A stretch of DNA of 64,000 nucleotides from Roseiflexus sp. RS-1 (lineage in GTDB: Bacteria > Chloroflexota > Chloroflexia > Chloroflexales > Roseiflexaceae). The notes below the pieces were generated by a model. It was not told where the DNA came from. It saw only the letters and a program-made list of their open reading frames with translations, and searched no databases. The stretch spans positions 4,959,501 to 5,023,500 of the forward strand of contig NC_009523.1 in NCBI RefSeq assembly GCF_000016665.1. Reading direction: 5' to 3'. Numbering within the stretch: position 1 is the stretch's first letter; every line of letters starts with the position of its first letter. Position numbers and translations under genes: made by a program. This document shows, piece by piece, positions 50,667 through 59,326 of the stretch.

Positions 50667-51836
50667 TTACCGGAACGGCGGCGCGTAGAGCAACCCGCCC
50701 TGCGTGTACAGGTTATTAATACCGCGCGGAATCGCCGTCTTCGTATTCGGTCCCAGGTTGCGGTCGTAGATTTCGGCATAGTTGCCGACCGACTTGATCA
50801 CATTCGCAGCCCAATCCTTGCTCAAGCCCAGTTTGGCGCCCAGGTCCACATTCGGATCGGCGCCGAGCAACCGCCGCACTTCGGGGCGCGTATCGCTCTC
50901 CTTCGCCTGATCGACATTCCGTGACGTGATGCCGAACTCCTCGGCGGCGAAGGTGGCAAACACCGTCCACTGCACAATGTCGAACCATTGATCATCACCC
51001 TGGCGCACCATTGGACCGAGCGGCTCCTTCGACAGGGTGACATCGAGGATGACGTGATCATCCGGGTTCGGCAGCACCGACCGGCGCGATACCAGACCGG
51101 ATTTATCGGTTGTCACCGCATCGCAGCGCTCTTCTGCATATGCGGCGAAGGTGCTGTTGGCGTCTTCAAAGACGGCAGGGGTGTACTGAAGTTTACGCGC
51201 CGCCATCTGATCCGCCAGGTTCAACTCTGTCGTGGTCCCCTTCTGCACACAGATGGTCGCACCGTTCAGATCTTCGAGTTTCGTGATGTTCGAGGCTTTC
51301 GGTACCATGATGCCCTGACCATCGTAGAACGTGGTAGCGACAAAGTTGCCGCCGTTATCGGTATCACGGGTGAGCGTCCAGGTGGTGTTGCGGATGAGCA
51401 CATCGATTTCACCGCTCTGGAGTGCGGCAAAACGCTGCTCGGCAGTCAGCGGGCGATACTCCACTTTGCTGACATCGTTGAAGATCGCTGCTGCCAGCGC
51501 CTTGCAGTAGTCGATGTCGAACCCGCTAAACGCACCGGTCGGGTCAACGAAACCAAAACCGGGCACCTGGCTGTTGACGCCGCAGATCAGTTTGCCGCGC
51601 GCCTGGATCGCCTTGAGCGTCTCACCGAAACCGGCTGGCGCGGCAGGCGCCGGAGCGGGAGCGGGGGTTGCTGCCGGTTGAACCAGAGCCGCTCCGCCTG
51701 CAGGGGTGACTTCAACGACGCGGGTGACTTCGACAATGCGGGTGACTTCGACGGGTTGCCCCGTCTGTGCTGCCTGCTGACCGCATGCTGCCAGCAACAG
51801 CGGAATAACAAGCAGCCATCCGAGCGCACGTTTCAT
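50667..51836 (-). CDS. aapJ: General L-amino acid ABC transporter, binding lipoprotein AapJ
   Basis: A 389-residue lipoprotein: lipobox LLAACG at about residues 15-20, a low-complexity linker (PAATPAPAPAPAAPAG), then a type II periplasmic-binding domain. It begins LKAIQARGKLICGVNSQVPG and has GFDIDYCKALAAAIF and LDVTLSKEPLGPMVRQGDDQ, all typical of AapJ/BztA. It captures amino acids outside the membrane. First gene of the operon. Confidence 0.95.
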   Translation of the reverse strand: MKRALGWLLVIPLLLAACGQQAAQTGQPVEVTRIVEVTRVVEVTPAGGAALVQPAATPAPAPAPAAPAGFGETLKAIQARGKLICGVNSQVPGFGFVDPTGAFSGFDIDYCKALAAAIFNDVSKVEYRPLTAEQRFAALQSGEIDVLIRNTTWTLTRDTDNGGNFVATTFYDGQGIMVPKASNITKLEDLNGATICVQKGTTTELNLADQMAARKLQYTPAVFEDANSTFAAYAEERCDAVTTDKSGLVSRRSVLPNPDDHVILDVTLSKEPLGPMVRQGDDQWFDIVQWTVFATFAAEEFGITSRNVDQAKESDTRPEVRRLLGADPNVDLGAKLGLSKDWAANVIKSVGNYAEIYDRNLGPNTKTAIPRGINNLYTQGGLLYAPPFR

Positions 51837-51886
51837 GGCTCACGTCCTTTCCTGTCCTCTGGAGAATCTGTTTGCGGATTTTGCAT

Positions 51887-51915
51887 GATATACCATCTTT
51901 TTCGCTCTTTGTAAA
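51887..51915 (-). promoter_or_regulatory. Promoter of the aapJQMP operon
   Basis: On the minus strand TTTACA and TATATC with 17 bp between, preceded by TGG (extended -10). The start of transcription would be about 45 bp before aapJ. GGACAGGAAAGGACGTGAGCC before the ATG holds the ribosome site. Confidence 0.6.
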
Positions 51916-52136
51916 ACGGCGCGTGCCGGAGTGAAAAGCGTCCGAACATGTCACAGATTCGCCTCGCCCTGTCCCTTCAGTCCCATGCGCCTCCCACCCG
52001 TTTGACGCGCTGCAATTGGATACAATGACCTCTTTTATGGCAGGGGGATGCATGCTATCCTGCTCTCCGCAAGGAACGGCGCCTGTCCGCTTCTGAGTTC
52101 CGCGTCAAACAGTTCGCCAGAAACAGGGGAAGACCA

Positions 52137-52547
52137 ATGAGATCTGCCAGCAGTGAGACGTCCGATTCGTTGATTGCTGCGCTGCTGCGCGCGCTGGAAC
52201 CGGCATCCGCGAGTGACCCGCCAGACGATGACAGCACCGGCGCACCCAAAAATGTTCCTCAAACCTTATCGGTCGAGCGGCTGGCGGCGATTGCTACAAT
52301 GCTGGCAACGGCGCCATCGATTGTGGCAGTCGTTCCGCCCGGTGTCACCAAAGGGCGCATCGCAGCGCTGTTACCGCCAGATGAACGGCGCTACGCCGGG
52401 ACGGTGATGGAAGCGCTCGACCGCGCCGGAGTGCTGGTTGAGCCACGCGCCGAAGCGTTGCGCTGGCGGGAGCCGCGCCCGTTTTGCCGGGACGACTGTG
52501 ACTGGATCGTAGCGCAGGTGCGTTCGAGCCGCATGGAGGACCAATGA
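52137..52547 (+). CDS. 136-residue protein upstream of the TraD-like ATPase
   Basis: Starts MRSASSETSDSLIAALLRAL. The C-terminal half reads TKGRIAALLPPDERRYAGTV and MEALDRAGVLVEPR, which looks like a small winged-helix domain. The stop overlaps the ATG of the ATPase (ATGA), so it is coupled. It may be a regulator or DNA-binding partner of the ATPase. No family is recognised. Confidence 0.6.
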   Translation: MRSASSETSDSLIAALLRALEPASASDPPDDDSTGAPKNVPQTLSVERLAAIATMLATAPSIVAVVPPGVTKGRIAALLPPDERRYAGTVMEALDRAGVLVEPRAEALRWREPRPFCRDDCDWIVAQVRSSRMEDQ

Positions 52548-55474
52548 GCCGCGTTGCACTCCGTCCCTCGCCTTCAAACCCGCCGCCGGCGACCCGTCCG
52601 CCGCGTCCCGACCTGCCGTTCCATCTCGTGCGCGCGCTGGCGTTGATCTGCATTGTGCTGGCGCTTGTCCAACCGCTGGCGCTGCCGCAGGTTGCCGACT
52701 CGCCTTCATTCCAGGCGATCCTGTTACCCCGTGTCTTGCACGAGCCAGGAGTCGTTGCGCCAGCATTGCTGCGGCGTGCATTCGAGCCGCCGCTGTTCCC
52801 GATGATCAGCGCCGTGGCAGTGGCGTCGCTGTGCATCCTTGCGGGGGAACTCAGCGTGGCGCTGATCGCGGCGATCCTGGCGCGCCACGCTGCACGTCGC
52901 GCTACGCGCTCGACGATCTGCCTGCGGGTTCGCCCCGCGCATACCCTCGCCGGGACGAGCGCATCGGTCGCCAGACCAGGCGCGCTTATGCGTATGATTC
53001 ATGGCGGCATGGCGAAGCGTTTCTGGATGCATCCTGCTCCACCGTATACCCTGATCATCAGCGGCGCGCCAGATCTCCCCGCAGAACTGGGGGCGCTGAT
53101 CAGCGGCACGCCAGACGATCAACAACGCGCTATGGGTGTGCTGGACGGCGCAGTACGCAGCAGCGCTCCGGGCGCACAGATCGATGCCACCGATGATCCG
53201 CTCATTGCAGCGGCAACTCCTGGACGCTGGATCGCCTGGCAGCGCTTCGGTCTGGCGCTGCCGCCAGCCTATCCGCTCCATACACCGGCGCTCGTTGTTG
53301 AACATGAACTGGCAGGAGTATTGCTGGCGGCAGTCCGACCCCACGGCAGCGTAGTGCACGCCGGGCTGGAGATCGCCCTGCGCCCGCAGGGTGGCATGAC
53401 CGGATGGGCGCTGGGGAGGCAATGGCGCGCACGTGCGATGGCGTTGAAACTGACGCTTGAACAGCGCCAGGATTATGCGCTTGCGCCGGATATTGCCGCC
53501 ATCGAGGCAAAACTGGGCGATGCCGCATTCGAGGCGACCATCGTGGCAACCGCCGTCGCCGGGCAGCGTGATGACGCAATCACTGCGCTCCGCGCCATCG
53601 GTGATGCGCTTGGCGCATTCCAGCAACGCACCGCAAGCCGCTTGCAGCGTCTCGTCCCGCTTGCCCGTGCGTCGGTCCGTCAGATAACCGTGGGTCAGGA
53701 GATGCAGATCGTATCGCACCTGCGCACGCCGCCGGTCTCACATCCCCCCACGCTGCTACTGCCGTTCCGTCTCTGGCGTGGACCGGACATTTTGAGCGCC
53801 GGAGAAGTGGGGTATCTGTGGAATCTTTCCAATCCTCAGTCGAACGGATTGATGCGCTGTGATCCGTGCCGCCGGATTGCAGCGCCGCCTCACGCCTTCT
53901 GCGCCGACGATCCGGAGCGTATCATCGTCGGATACGCCGCGCATACCGATGGACACAGCGCACCGGTTGGACCGACGCTGCGCGATCTGCGTCAGATTCT
54001 GCACCTGACCGCCGGTATGGGCGCCGGAAAGAGTCGTTTGCTGGCGAACCTGTGTCAGCAACTGATCCCACACGGATTCATGCTCATCGACGGCAAAGGC
54101 GATGATCGTGGCGGTAGTCTGGTTGATGTCGTGCGTCAACTGATTCCGACGGTGGACGAAGGACGGTTCATCCTGCTCGATCCGCTCGACACGGCATGGC
54201 CCATCGGACTGAACCCGCTCGCGGGCGCCGATGTCACGCAACCGGGCGGCGCCGATCTGGCGCTGGGGCAAATCCTGGCAACCTTCGCGCGCATCGATCC
54301 TGATACGTGGGCGCGATCGCCGGGCATGCAGCAGTTCGCGCGTATGGCAGCGCTGCTGGTGCTGGAGGGCGAAACGCATCCCACACTGGCGCACGTCAAA
54401 CAGGCGCTGATCGACGAAGCGTACCGCCAGGAACTGCTCCGGTCGGCGCGGAACATCGAGGTCGCCAGTTTCTGGCTTGAGACATACCCGCGCCTGGGTG
54501 AGGGGCAGCGATCCAGTTGCGACGCGCTGTTGAGGCGTTTCGATGCGCTGTTGACCGCTGAAACGACGCGCTATCTGGTGGCGCAGGCACGCCCCACGCT
54601 CGATCTGGCGCAGATGATTGCCGACCGGATGATCGTGCTGGTTCCGCTTCCCGATGTGGCGCTTGGCGGGCTGGCAGGCGCGGTCGGCATGCTGATCGCC
54701 CAGGCATTTGTGCGTGCCGCCTTCAGCCGTAGCGGCAGCGACCGCACCCGCCACGATTATCCGTTGATCATCGATGAACTCCAGGTGCTGATCGGCAACA
54801 GCGACACAACCGATATAGCGACTGCCATCACGCGCCTGCGGTCGCTCGGCATTCCGACGATCTACGCCCATCAGGCGCTGGCGCAGTTGGGTGATCTCCG
54901 CGACCTGATGCTGATCAATGCCGGGAACCGCATCATGCTGCAAACCCAGGAACCCGATGCCAGCATCTATGCGCGCGCCTACGGCGCCAGCGGTCTCACC
55001 GCCGCCGATCTGAGCGGGCAACCGCCGAACGACCATCAGTACGCCGTCCTGCGCTGCCGGGGCGTGGTGGCCGGACCTTTTTCGATGCAACCGCTCCCCT
55101 GGCCCGCTGTGCACGACGAGTCGCCGCCGCCATACCAGGGACCGGCGTGGCGCGACGTTCTGCCCGACGACGCCGATCCGGCGGACCGGTTCATTGCGCG
55201 CGTCGTCTACGATGCCGGTACAGGCGCAACTGCCGCCAATGAACTGGCGCACCTCAGCGACGCCGACTGGCAGCGACTTCTGCGGCGGTGGGAGCGGATC
55301 AGGCACGTTCAACGGCAGCACATCCTTGCGCATCCCGGTTGTATCGCCGACCGACTGGAACGTCAACGCTGGCTATCGCGTCTCTATGCGGCGCGTCCGC
55401 GGGTGCTGGCTGCCGCCGAATACCTGCGCGGGCGTCAGAAAAGATCGCATCAGCACGCCTTAAACTCGACGTGA
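52544..55474 (+). CDS. VirD4/TraD/HerA-like membrane-anchored ATPase
   Basis: A 976-residue protein. Two membrane segments lie near the N-terminus (about 30-50 and 95-120). The motor domain has Walker A AGMGAGKSRLLAN (about 493-505), the segment MLIDGKGDDRGGSLVDV, Walker B YPLIIDELQVLIG (about 740-752) and TIYAHQALAQLGDLRD with the conserved Gln of coupling proteins. These are features of T4CP/TraD or FtsK-HerA ATPases that pump DNA. No relaxase or mating-pair genes are near, so it may be an orphan from a lost conjugative element or a housekeeping DNA pump. Confidence 0.75.
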   Translation: MSRVALRPSPSNPPPATRPPRPDLPFHLVRALALICIVLALVQPLALPQVADSPSFQAILLPRVLHEPGVVAPALLRRAFEPPLFPMISAVAVASLCILAGELSVALIAAILARHAARRATRSTICLRVRPAHTLAGTSASVARPGALMRMIHGGMAKRFWMHPAPPYTLIISGAPDLPAELGALISGTPDDQQRAMGVLDGAVRSSAPGAQIDATDDPLIAAATPGRWIAWQRFGLALPPAYPLHTPALVVEHELAGVLLAAVRPHGSVVHAGLEIALRPQGGMTGWALGRQWRARAMALKLTLEQRQDYALAPDIAAIEAKLGDAAFEATIVATAVAGQRDDAITALRAIGDALGAFQQRTASRLQRLVPLARASVRQITVGQEMQIVSHLRTPPVSHPPTLLLPFRLWRGPDILSAGEVGYLWNLSNPQSNGLMRCDPCRRIAAPPHAFCADDPERIIVGYAAHTDGHSAPVGPTLRDLRQILHLTAGMGAGKSRLLANLCQQLIPHGFMLIDGKGDDRGGSLVDVVRQLIPTVDEGRFILLDPLDTAWPIGLNPLAGADVTQPGGADLALGQILATFARIDPDTWARSPGMQQFARMAALLVLEGETHPTLAHVKQALIDEAYRQELLRSARNIEVASFWLETYPRLGEGQRSSCDALLRRFDALLTAETTRYLVAQARPTLDLAQMIADRMIVLVPLPDVALGGLAGAVGMLIAQAFVRAAFSRSGSDRTRHDYPLIIDELQVLIGNSDTTDIATAITRLRSLGIPTIYAHQALAQLGDLRDLMLINAGNRIMLQTQEPDASIYARAYGASGLTAADLSGQPPNDHQYAVLRCRGVVAGPFSMQPLPWPAVHDESPPPYQGPAWRDVLPDDADPADRFIARVVYDAGTGATAANELAHLSDADWQRLLRRWERIRHVQRQHILAHPGCIADRLERQRWLSRLYAARPRVLAAAEYLRGRQKRSHQHALNST

Positions 55475-55518
55475 AAAAGTTCAGAGGCATTTTGCAGCGT
55501 CCTGATGAGGAACCCCAC

Positions 55519-55546
55519 TTGACAAACGCAGTATACTGCATATTGA
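55519..55546 (+). promoter_or_regulatory. Promoter region of the HU gene with a palindrome
   Basis: TTGACA at 55519-55524; a weak -10 TATTGA lies 16 bp on. Between them is GCAGTATACTGC (55529-55540), a perfect 12-bp palindrome that could bind HU itself or another regulator. The start codon is about 45 bp further on. Confidence 0.5.
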
Positions 55547-55592
55547 AGAGGAAAACGCTTCATCATCCTCTGGAGGAAAGGATAGAACCGGT

Positions 55593-55871
55593 ATGCAAAA
55601 GACTGACTTCATCAAAGCGGTCGCCGAGCGGGCGAACCGGTCGCAGAAGGAAACCAAGGAGATCGTCGATGCGGCGCTGGAAGTCATCACCGAAGCGCTG
55701 AAGCGCGGCGAGAAAGTCACCCTGACCGGCTTCGGCACATTCGAAGTGCGGCAGCGTCAGGCGCGCGAAGGGGTGAACCCGCAGACCCGCTCAAAAATCC
55801 AGATCCCGGCGACCAAAACCCCTGGCTTCAGCGCCAGCAGCACGTTGAAGAACGCGGTGAAGGATAGTTGA
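55593..55871 (+). CDS. hup: DNA-binding protein HU
   Basis: A 92-residue protein starting MQKTDFIKAVAERANRSQKE, with GGAGGAAAGG upstream. It has the HU signature GFGTFEVRQRQAREGVNPQT (about 46-65) in the beta arm, with the Pro intercalation site in the loop NPQTRSKIQIPA. It bends and compacts DNA. It is a single gene with its own promoter. Confidence 0.96.
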   Translation: MQKTDFIKAVAERANRSQKETKEIVDAALEVITEALKRGEKVTLTGFGTFEVRQRQAREGVNPQTRSKIQIPATKTPGFSASSTLKNAVKDS

Positions 55872-56034
55872 GTCGCACAGTTCTGACCACGAATGCACAC
55901 TGTGCCGGCGAGGCATTCGCCGGCATCATCATTTGCAAAGGAGTTTTGTCACGCGCGAGCCGCATGGGGTTGCACGTCCGGGAGACTCAACGTATGATGG
56001 CCGGGTACAGTCGCCTGCTATCCGTTCATGATCG

Positions 56035-57588
56035 GTGCATGCAGAACATATGATACAACATTCTTTCATCTTCGAAGACCAGGAGGATGTCGTGATCTTC
56101 CGTGATCCGGCATTCGAGCAGAACAAGCGGCATGCCATTCATCGTTGGGTTCCGTGGATTGCCGGGTTTTCCGCTGATTTCGTCGTCGATGCCTTGCGGC
56201 GCTATCTTCCGGATGGAGCCGGAAGAAACACGTGCGTCCTCGATCCATTCGCTGGAGTAGGAACAACCCTGGTCGAAAGCATCCGTCACGGACACAACGC
56301 GATTGGATTCGAGATTAACCCCTTCGCAGCGCTTGCCGCTCGCGTGAAATGCACAGCGTTTCTGCTCGATCCCGCGTCGGTACGAGCGCATATCGTGGCA
56401 TTTGAACAGCGCGCCAGGCGCATAACAGAAGCGATTGATCAAGCGTGGGCGTGCGGCGATGACCTCGCACGGCTTCTCCCTGCGCCTGCGTCCCGTCCAC
56501 CGGCCGCTTTTCGATCCCGTGTTCCCTTCTTCAGTCCGGCAGTCGAACGCAAAGTCCTGCATTGTCTCGATCTCATTCACGCCGTACCCGATCCGCAGGT
56601 GCGTGATCTGATGCTGCTTGCATTCGGTTCCATCCTGGTTCACGTATCGAACTACTCATACGAGCCGAGTCTCGGATCACGCTCTGCCGTTGGGAAAGCT
56701 GATGTCCTGAACGCAGACGTGGCCGGTCTGCTCAGCGCCCGGCTTTACGACATGGAACACGATATTATCGTCTATCGCCGCGACATGATGCAATTTCAAC
56801 CGTTTCCCGAGGGAAAGGTCATCAACGACGACTCACGACAGGTGCGTCATATACTGCCTGATTCGAGCATTGATATCGTTATCACATCACCTCCGTATCT
56901 TAATCCTCTCGAAAAAATAAATCTTGCAAAAAGCATCGTACAAGAACTTTTGTCACAGAATATCCATCCGCTACCGCCTCCTATCTTTGAAGGAGCGGGA
57001 GTATATGCCCTATACTATAGTGGAAGTCATGACTTGTATGCATCTCTGGCTCTATCTTCTGGAAAGGAAGAGAAACCCATCTATGTAGGAAAAGCCGTGC
57101 CCCCTGGCGCCAGGATCGGCGGATATGGGCTTAACACTCCACCGGGTGCTGTTCTCTTCAATCGCCTGAGAGAGCACGCTCTCTCAATTGAACAGGCGCA
57201 AGACCTCGATCTGACAGACTTCCGATGTCGATATCTGGTTGTTGATGATATCTGGATTCCGCTGGCCGAGACGTTGCTCATCGAAATGTACCAGCCGGTA
57301 TGGAATACGATTGTCCCCGGCTTCGGCAATCATGCCCCCGGAAAAGGGAGACATAAGCAACCTGCAACCTGCAACCTGCAACCTGCAACCTGCAACCTGC
57401 AACCTGTAACGTGCAACCTGCAACCTGTAACGTGCAACCTGCAACCTGCAACCTGTAACGTACAACCTCCAACCTGCAACCTGCAACCTTCCCGCTCCCT
57501 CTCCATTTCCTGCGCCACACTTGCATATCTAAACGTTATCAAGTATACTTCTCACATCCCCCTCTTAATGGTCAACAGATGGTTCTGA
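56035..57588 (+). CDS. Fusion of a DNA methyltransferase N-part with an Eco29kI-like GIY-YIG endonuclease
   Basis: A 517-residue frame (GTG 56035 or ATG 56050). Residues 60-290 are a DNA N4/N6-methyltransferase part: motif [15 protein letters not shown] (69-82) and motif [10 protein letters not shown] (284-291). The methyltransferase stops there, its remaining motifs missing. From about residue 295 ([12 protein letters not shown]) the protein matches Eco29kI-type endonucleases: [51 protein letters not shown] and [11 protein letters not shown]. The usual C-terminal end is replaced by a tail of repeated PATCNLQ from heptamer repeats. GIY-YIG residues (GVY, YVG, the Arg and Glu) are present; methylation activity is doubtful. 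Confidence 0.75.
   Translation: MHAEHMIQHSFIFEDQEDVVIFRDPAFEQNKRHAIHRWVPWIAGFSADFVVDALRRYLPDGAGRNTCVLDPFAGVGTTLVESIRHGHNAIGFEINPFAALAARVKCTAFLLDPASVRAHIVAFEQRARRITEAIDQAWACGDDLARLLPAPASRPPAAFRSRVPFFSPAVERKVLHCLDLIHAVPDPQVRDLMLLAFGSILVHVSNYSYEPSLGSRSAVGKADVLNADVAGLLSARLYDMEHDIIVYRRDMMQFQPFPEGKVINDDSRQVRHILPDSSIDIVITSPPYLNPLEKINLAKSIVQELLSQNIHPLPPPIFEGAGVYALYYSGSHDLYASLALSSGKEEKPIYVGKAVPPGARIGGYGLNTPPGAVLFNRLREHALSIEQAQDLDLTDFRCRYLVVDDIWIPLAETLLIEMYQPVWNTIVPGFGNHAPGKGRHKQPATCNLQPATCNLQPVTCNLQPVTCNLQPATCNVQPPTCNLQPSRSLSISCATLAYLNVIKYTSHIPLLMVNRWF
57359..57490. repeat. CCTGCAA heptamer array
   Basis: About 18 units of 7 bp (CCTGCAA with CCTGTAA and CGTGCAA variants) in frame with the upstream nuclease, giving the peptide repeat QPATCNL. 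The array starts right after the Eco29kI-like GKGR motif. The same kind of 7-bp array is at 36396-36507 and 18160-18200, with related consensus (GTTG-A-G on the other strand). Confidence 0.9.
57521..57549 (+). promoter_or_regulatory. Promoter of the TRAP binding-protein gene
   Basis: TTGCAT (57521-57526) and TATACT (57544-57549) with 17 bp between, 58 bp before the start codon. It overlaps the last codons of the fusion gene. AAGGAG sits 12 nt before the ATG at 57608. Confidence 0.6.
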
Positions 57589-57607
57589 AGCAAGGAGCAA
57601 CGAAAGC

Positions 57608-58819
57608 ATGCGACGACGAGTGTTTCTTCGCAGCGTCGCGGCGGGCAGCGCAGCCCTGACAGCAGCCACACTGGCAGCGTGTGGTCAGGCGCCGCAGACG
57701 CCAGTTCAGCAGGCGACGACCGCCCCGGCACAGCAGGCGACGACCGCCCCGGTACAGCAGGCAACGCAGGCGCCGGTCGCCACTGCGCCACAACCGCAGG
57801 CGCCAGCGCAAACGAGCGAGATGCCCTCTCTTGAGTGGGATATGGCTACCAGCTGGCCCGTGGCGCTCGACACGATTTTCGGCGGAGCGAAGACAGTTGC
57901 TGACCGTGTGGCGGCATTGACAGACGGTAAGTTTAAAATCACGCCACGCGCTGCGGGCGAACTGGCGCCTGCCTTGCAGGTGCTTGATGTGGTGCAGCAG
58001 GATGCCGTGCCGATCGGTCACACCGCATCGTACTACTATGTCGGCAAGAGTCCGGTGACCGCGTTTGGCACTACGGTGCCCTTCGGTCTCAACGCACAGC
58101 AGCAAAATGCCTGGTTGTACGACGGCGGCGGGCTGGAAAAATTGCAGGCGGTGTACGCCAAACTGTTCAATGTTATTCAGTTCCCGGCGGGCAATACCGG
58201 CGTCCAGATGGGTGGGTGGTTCCGCAAGGAGATCAACACCGTCGCCGACCTTCAGGGTCTCAAGATGCGCATCCCCGGTCTCGGCGGGCAGGTGTTGACC
58301 AAACTGGGAGTCACCGTTCAGGTCATTCCGGGTGGTGAGATCTTCCAGGCGTTGCAGACCGGCGCGGTCGACGCGGCGGAATGGGTCGGGCCGTATGACG
58401 ATGAGAAACTCGGACTGAACAAGGCGGCGAAGTTCTACTACTATCCGGGCTGGTGGGAGCCGGGTCCTACACTCGAGGTGCAGGTCAACCTCGACAGGTG
58501 GAACGAACTGCCAAAAGTCTACCAGGAGGCGATTAAGACCGCATCCGCCGAGGCGAATATCACGATGCTGGCGCGGTACGATGCGCGCAACCGTGAAGCG
58601 CTCAAGCGCCTGGTGGACGGCGGCGCGCAACTGCGCCCGTACAGCAAGGAAATCCTTGCCGCAGCCGAGAAAGCCGCCTTCGAACTGTACGATGAGTTCG
58701 CCGCGAAAGACGCCGACTTCAAGGAAATCTACGAGGAGTGGAAGGCGTTCCGCGAGGCCATCTATGAGTGGAACAAGGTGAACGAAGCCGGGTACACCAA
58801 CTACGCCTACAATAAGTGA
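57608..58819 (+). CDS. TRAP transporter solute-binding protein (DctP type)
   Basis: A 403-residue protein with a Tat-like start ([17 protein letters not shown]) and lipobox LAACG. A linker of repeated QATTAPVQQ-type sequence follows, then the DctP domain: [59 protein letters not shown] (the conserved R--G carboxylate-binding Arg) and [14 protein letters not shown]. The mannitol/oxo-acid-like subgroup is likely. No DctQ/DctM membrane genes are within the window on either side; a terminator hairpin follows directly. Confidence 0.9.
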   Translation: MRRRVFLRSVAAGSAALTAATLAACGQAPQTPVQQATTAPAQQATTAPVQQATQAPVATAPQPQAPAQTSEMPSLEWDMATSWPVALDTIFGGAKTVADRVAALTDGKFKITPRAAGELAPALQVLDVVQQDAVPIGHTASYYYVGKSPVTAFGTTVPFGLNAQQQNAWLYDGGGLEKLQAVYAKLFNVIQFPAGNTGVQMGGWFRKEINTVADLQGLKMRIPGLGGQVLTKLGVTVQVIPGGEIFQALQTGAVDAAEWVGPYDDEKLGLNKAAKFYYYPGWWEPGPTLEVQVNLDRWNELPKVYQEAIKTASAEANITMLARYDARNREALKRLVDGGAQLRPYSKEILAAAEKAAFELYDEFAAKDADFKEIYEEWKAFREAIYEWNKVNEAGYTNYAYNK

Positions 58820-58853
58820 CACGCTCCCCACAACCAGCAGCAGGAGAGATCAC

Positions 58854-58883
58854 AACAGGGACGCGGCGTGCCGCGTCCCTGTT
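58854..58883 (+). terminator. Terminator hairpin after the TRAP binding-protein gene
   Basis: AACAGGGACGCGGC and GCCGCGTCCCTGTT are perfect 14-bp arms with a 2-bp centre (in practice a 4-6 nt loop), 35 bp after the stop codon. GTTGAGG follows, without a long U-run. It isolates the gene from anything downstream. Confidence 0.75.
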
Positions 58884-58901
58884 GTTGAGGGCGTGATGCC
58901 T

Positions 58902-59058
58902 TGCTCCTGTGATGCGTCACAGCGCGGCTCGCACGCGCGACGCTCGCGCACACAGGTGGTGCAGGAACGCGCACTTCCGCCCCTTGCTTCTGTGATGAGG
59001 CGCAGCGCGGCTCGCACGCGCGACGCTCGCGCACACAGGCGGTTCGGGGACGCGCATC
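58902..59058. repeat. Tandem duplication, two copies of about 75 bp
   Basis: Both copies (about 58902-58975 and 58977-59058) contain CTTGCTYCTGTGATG, CAGCGCGGCTCGCACGCGCG and ACGCTCGCGCACACAGG. Noncoding. With repeat R3 it fills the gap 58884-59326. Confidence 0.75.
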
Positions 59059-59140
59059 GTTCCAGCGCGCCAGGAACATTCCAGAACGACCATGGGGCGT
59101 CCTGGCAGGAATGTATCCTATCGATCACGTTTGATATTAT

Positions 59141-59309
59141 GAGTCCACTGCAAAAAGGGCAGGTCACCACTGAGGCGCAGCGTTCGCAGAGGCGGACTCC
59201 AGAGCGAGTCACGCACACGCATGCTTCGCCATCCATTCATCACGGTTCGTTTTTAGGGTTCTCTGCGCCCCCGGCGTCTCAGCGGTGCGTTTTTGCAGCG
59301 AAGTCATTA
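59141..59309 (+). repeat. Dispersed repeat family R3, copy 2
   Basis: Matches 6403-6571 in inverted orientation over about 169 bp, with roughly 80-85 percent identity by eye. Starts GAGTCCACTGCAAAAAGGGC and ends TTGCAGCGAAGTCATTAT. Noncoding. Confidence 0.8.
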
Positions 59310-59326
59310 TTCGTTTCGCCATCGCA

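Noticed and set aside
57359-57490. Possible CRISPR array
   Set aside because: Direct repeats are only 7 bp and back to back with no spacers; this is a heptamer tandem array.
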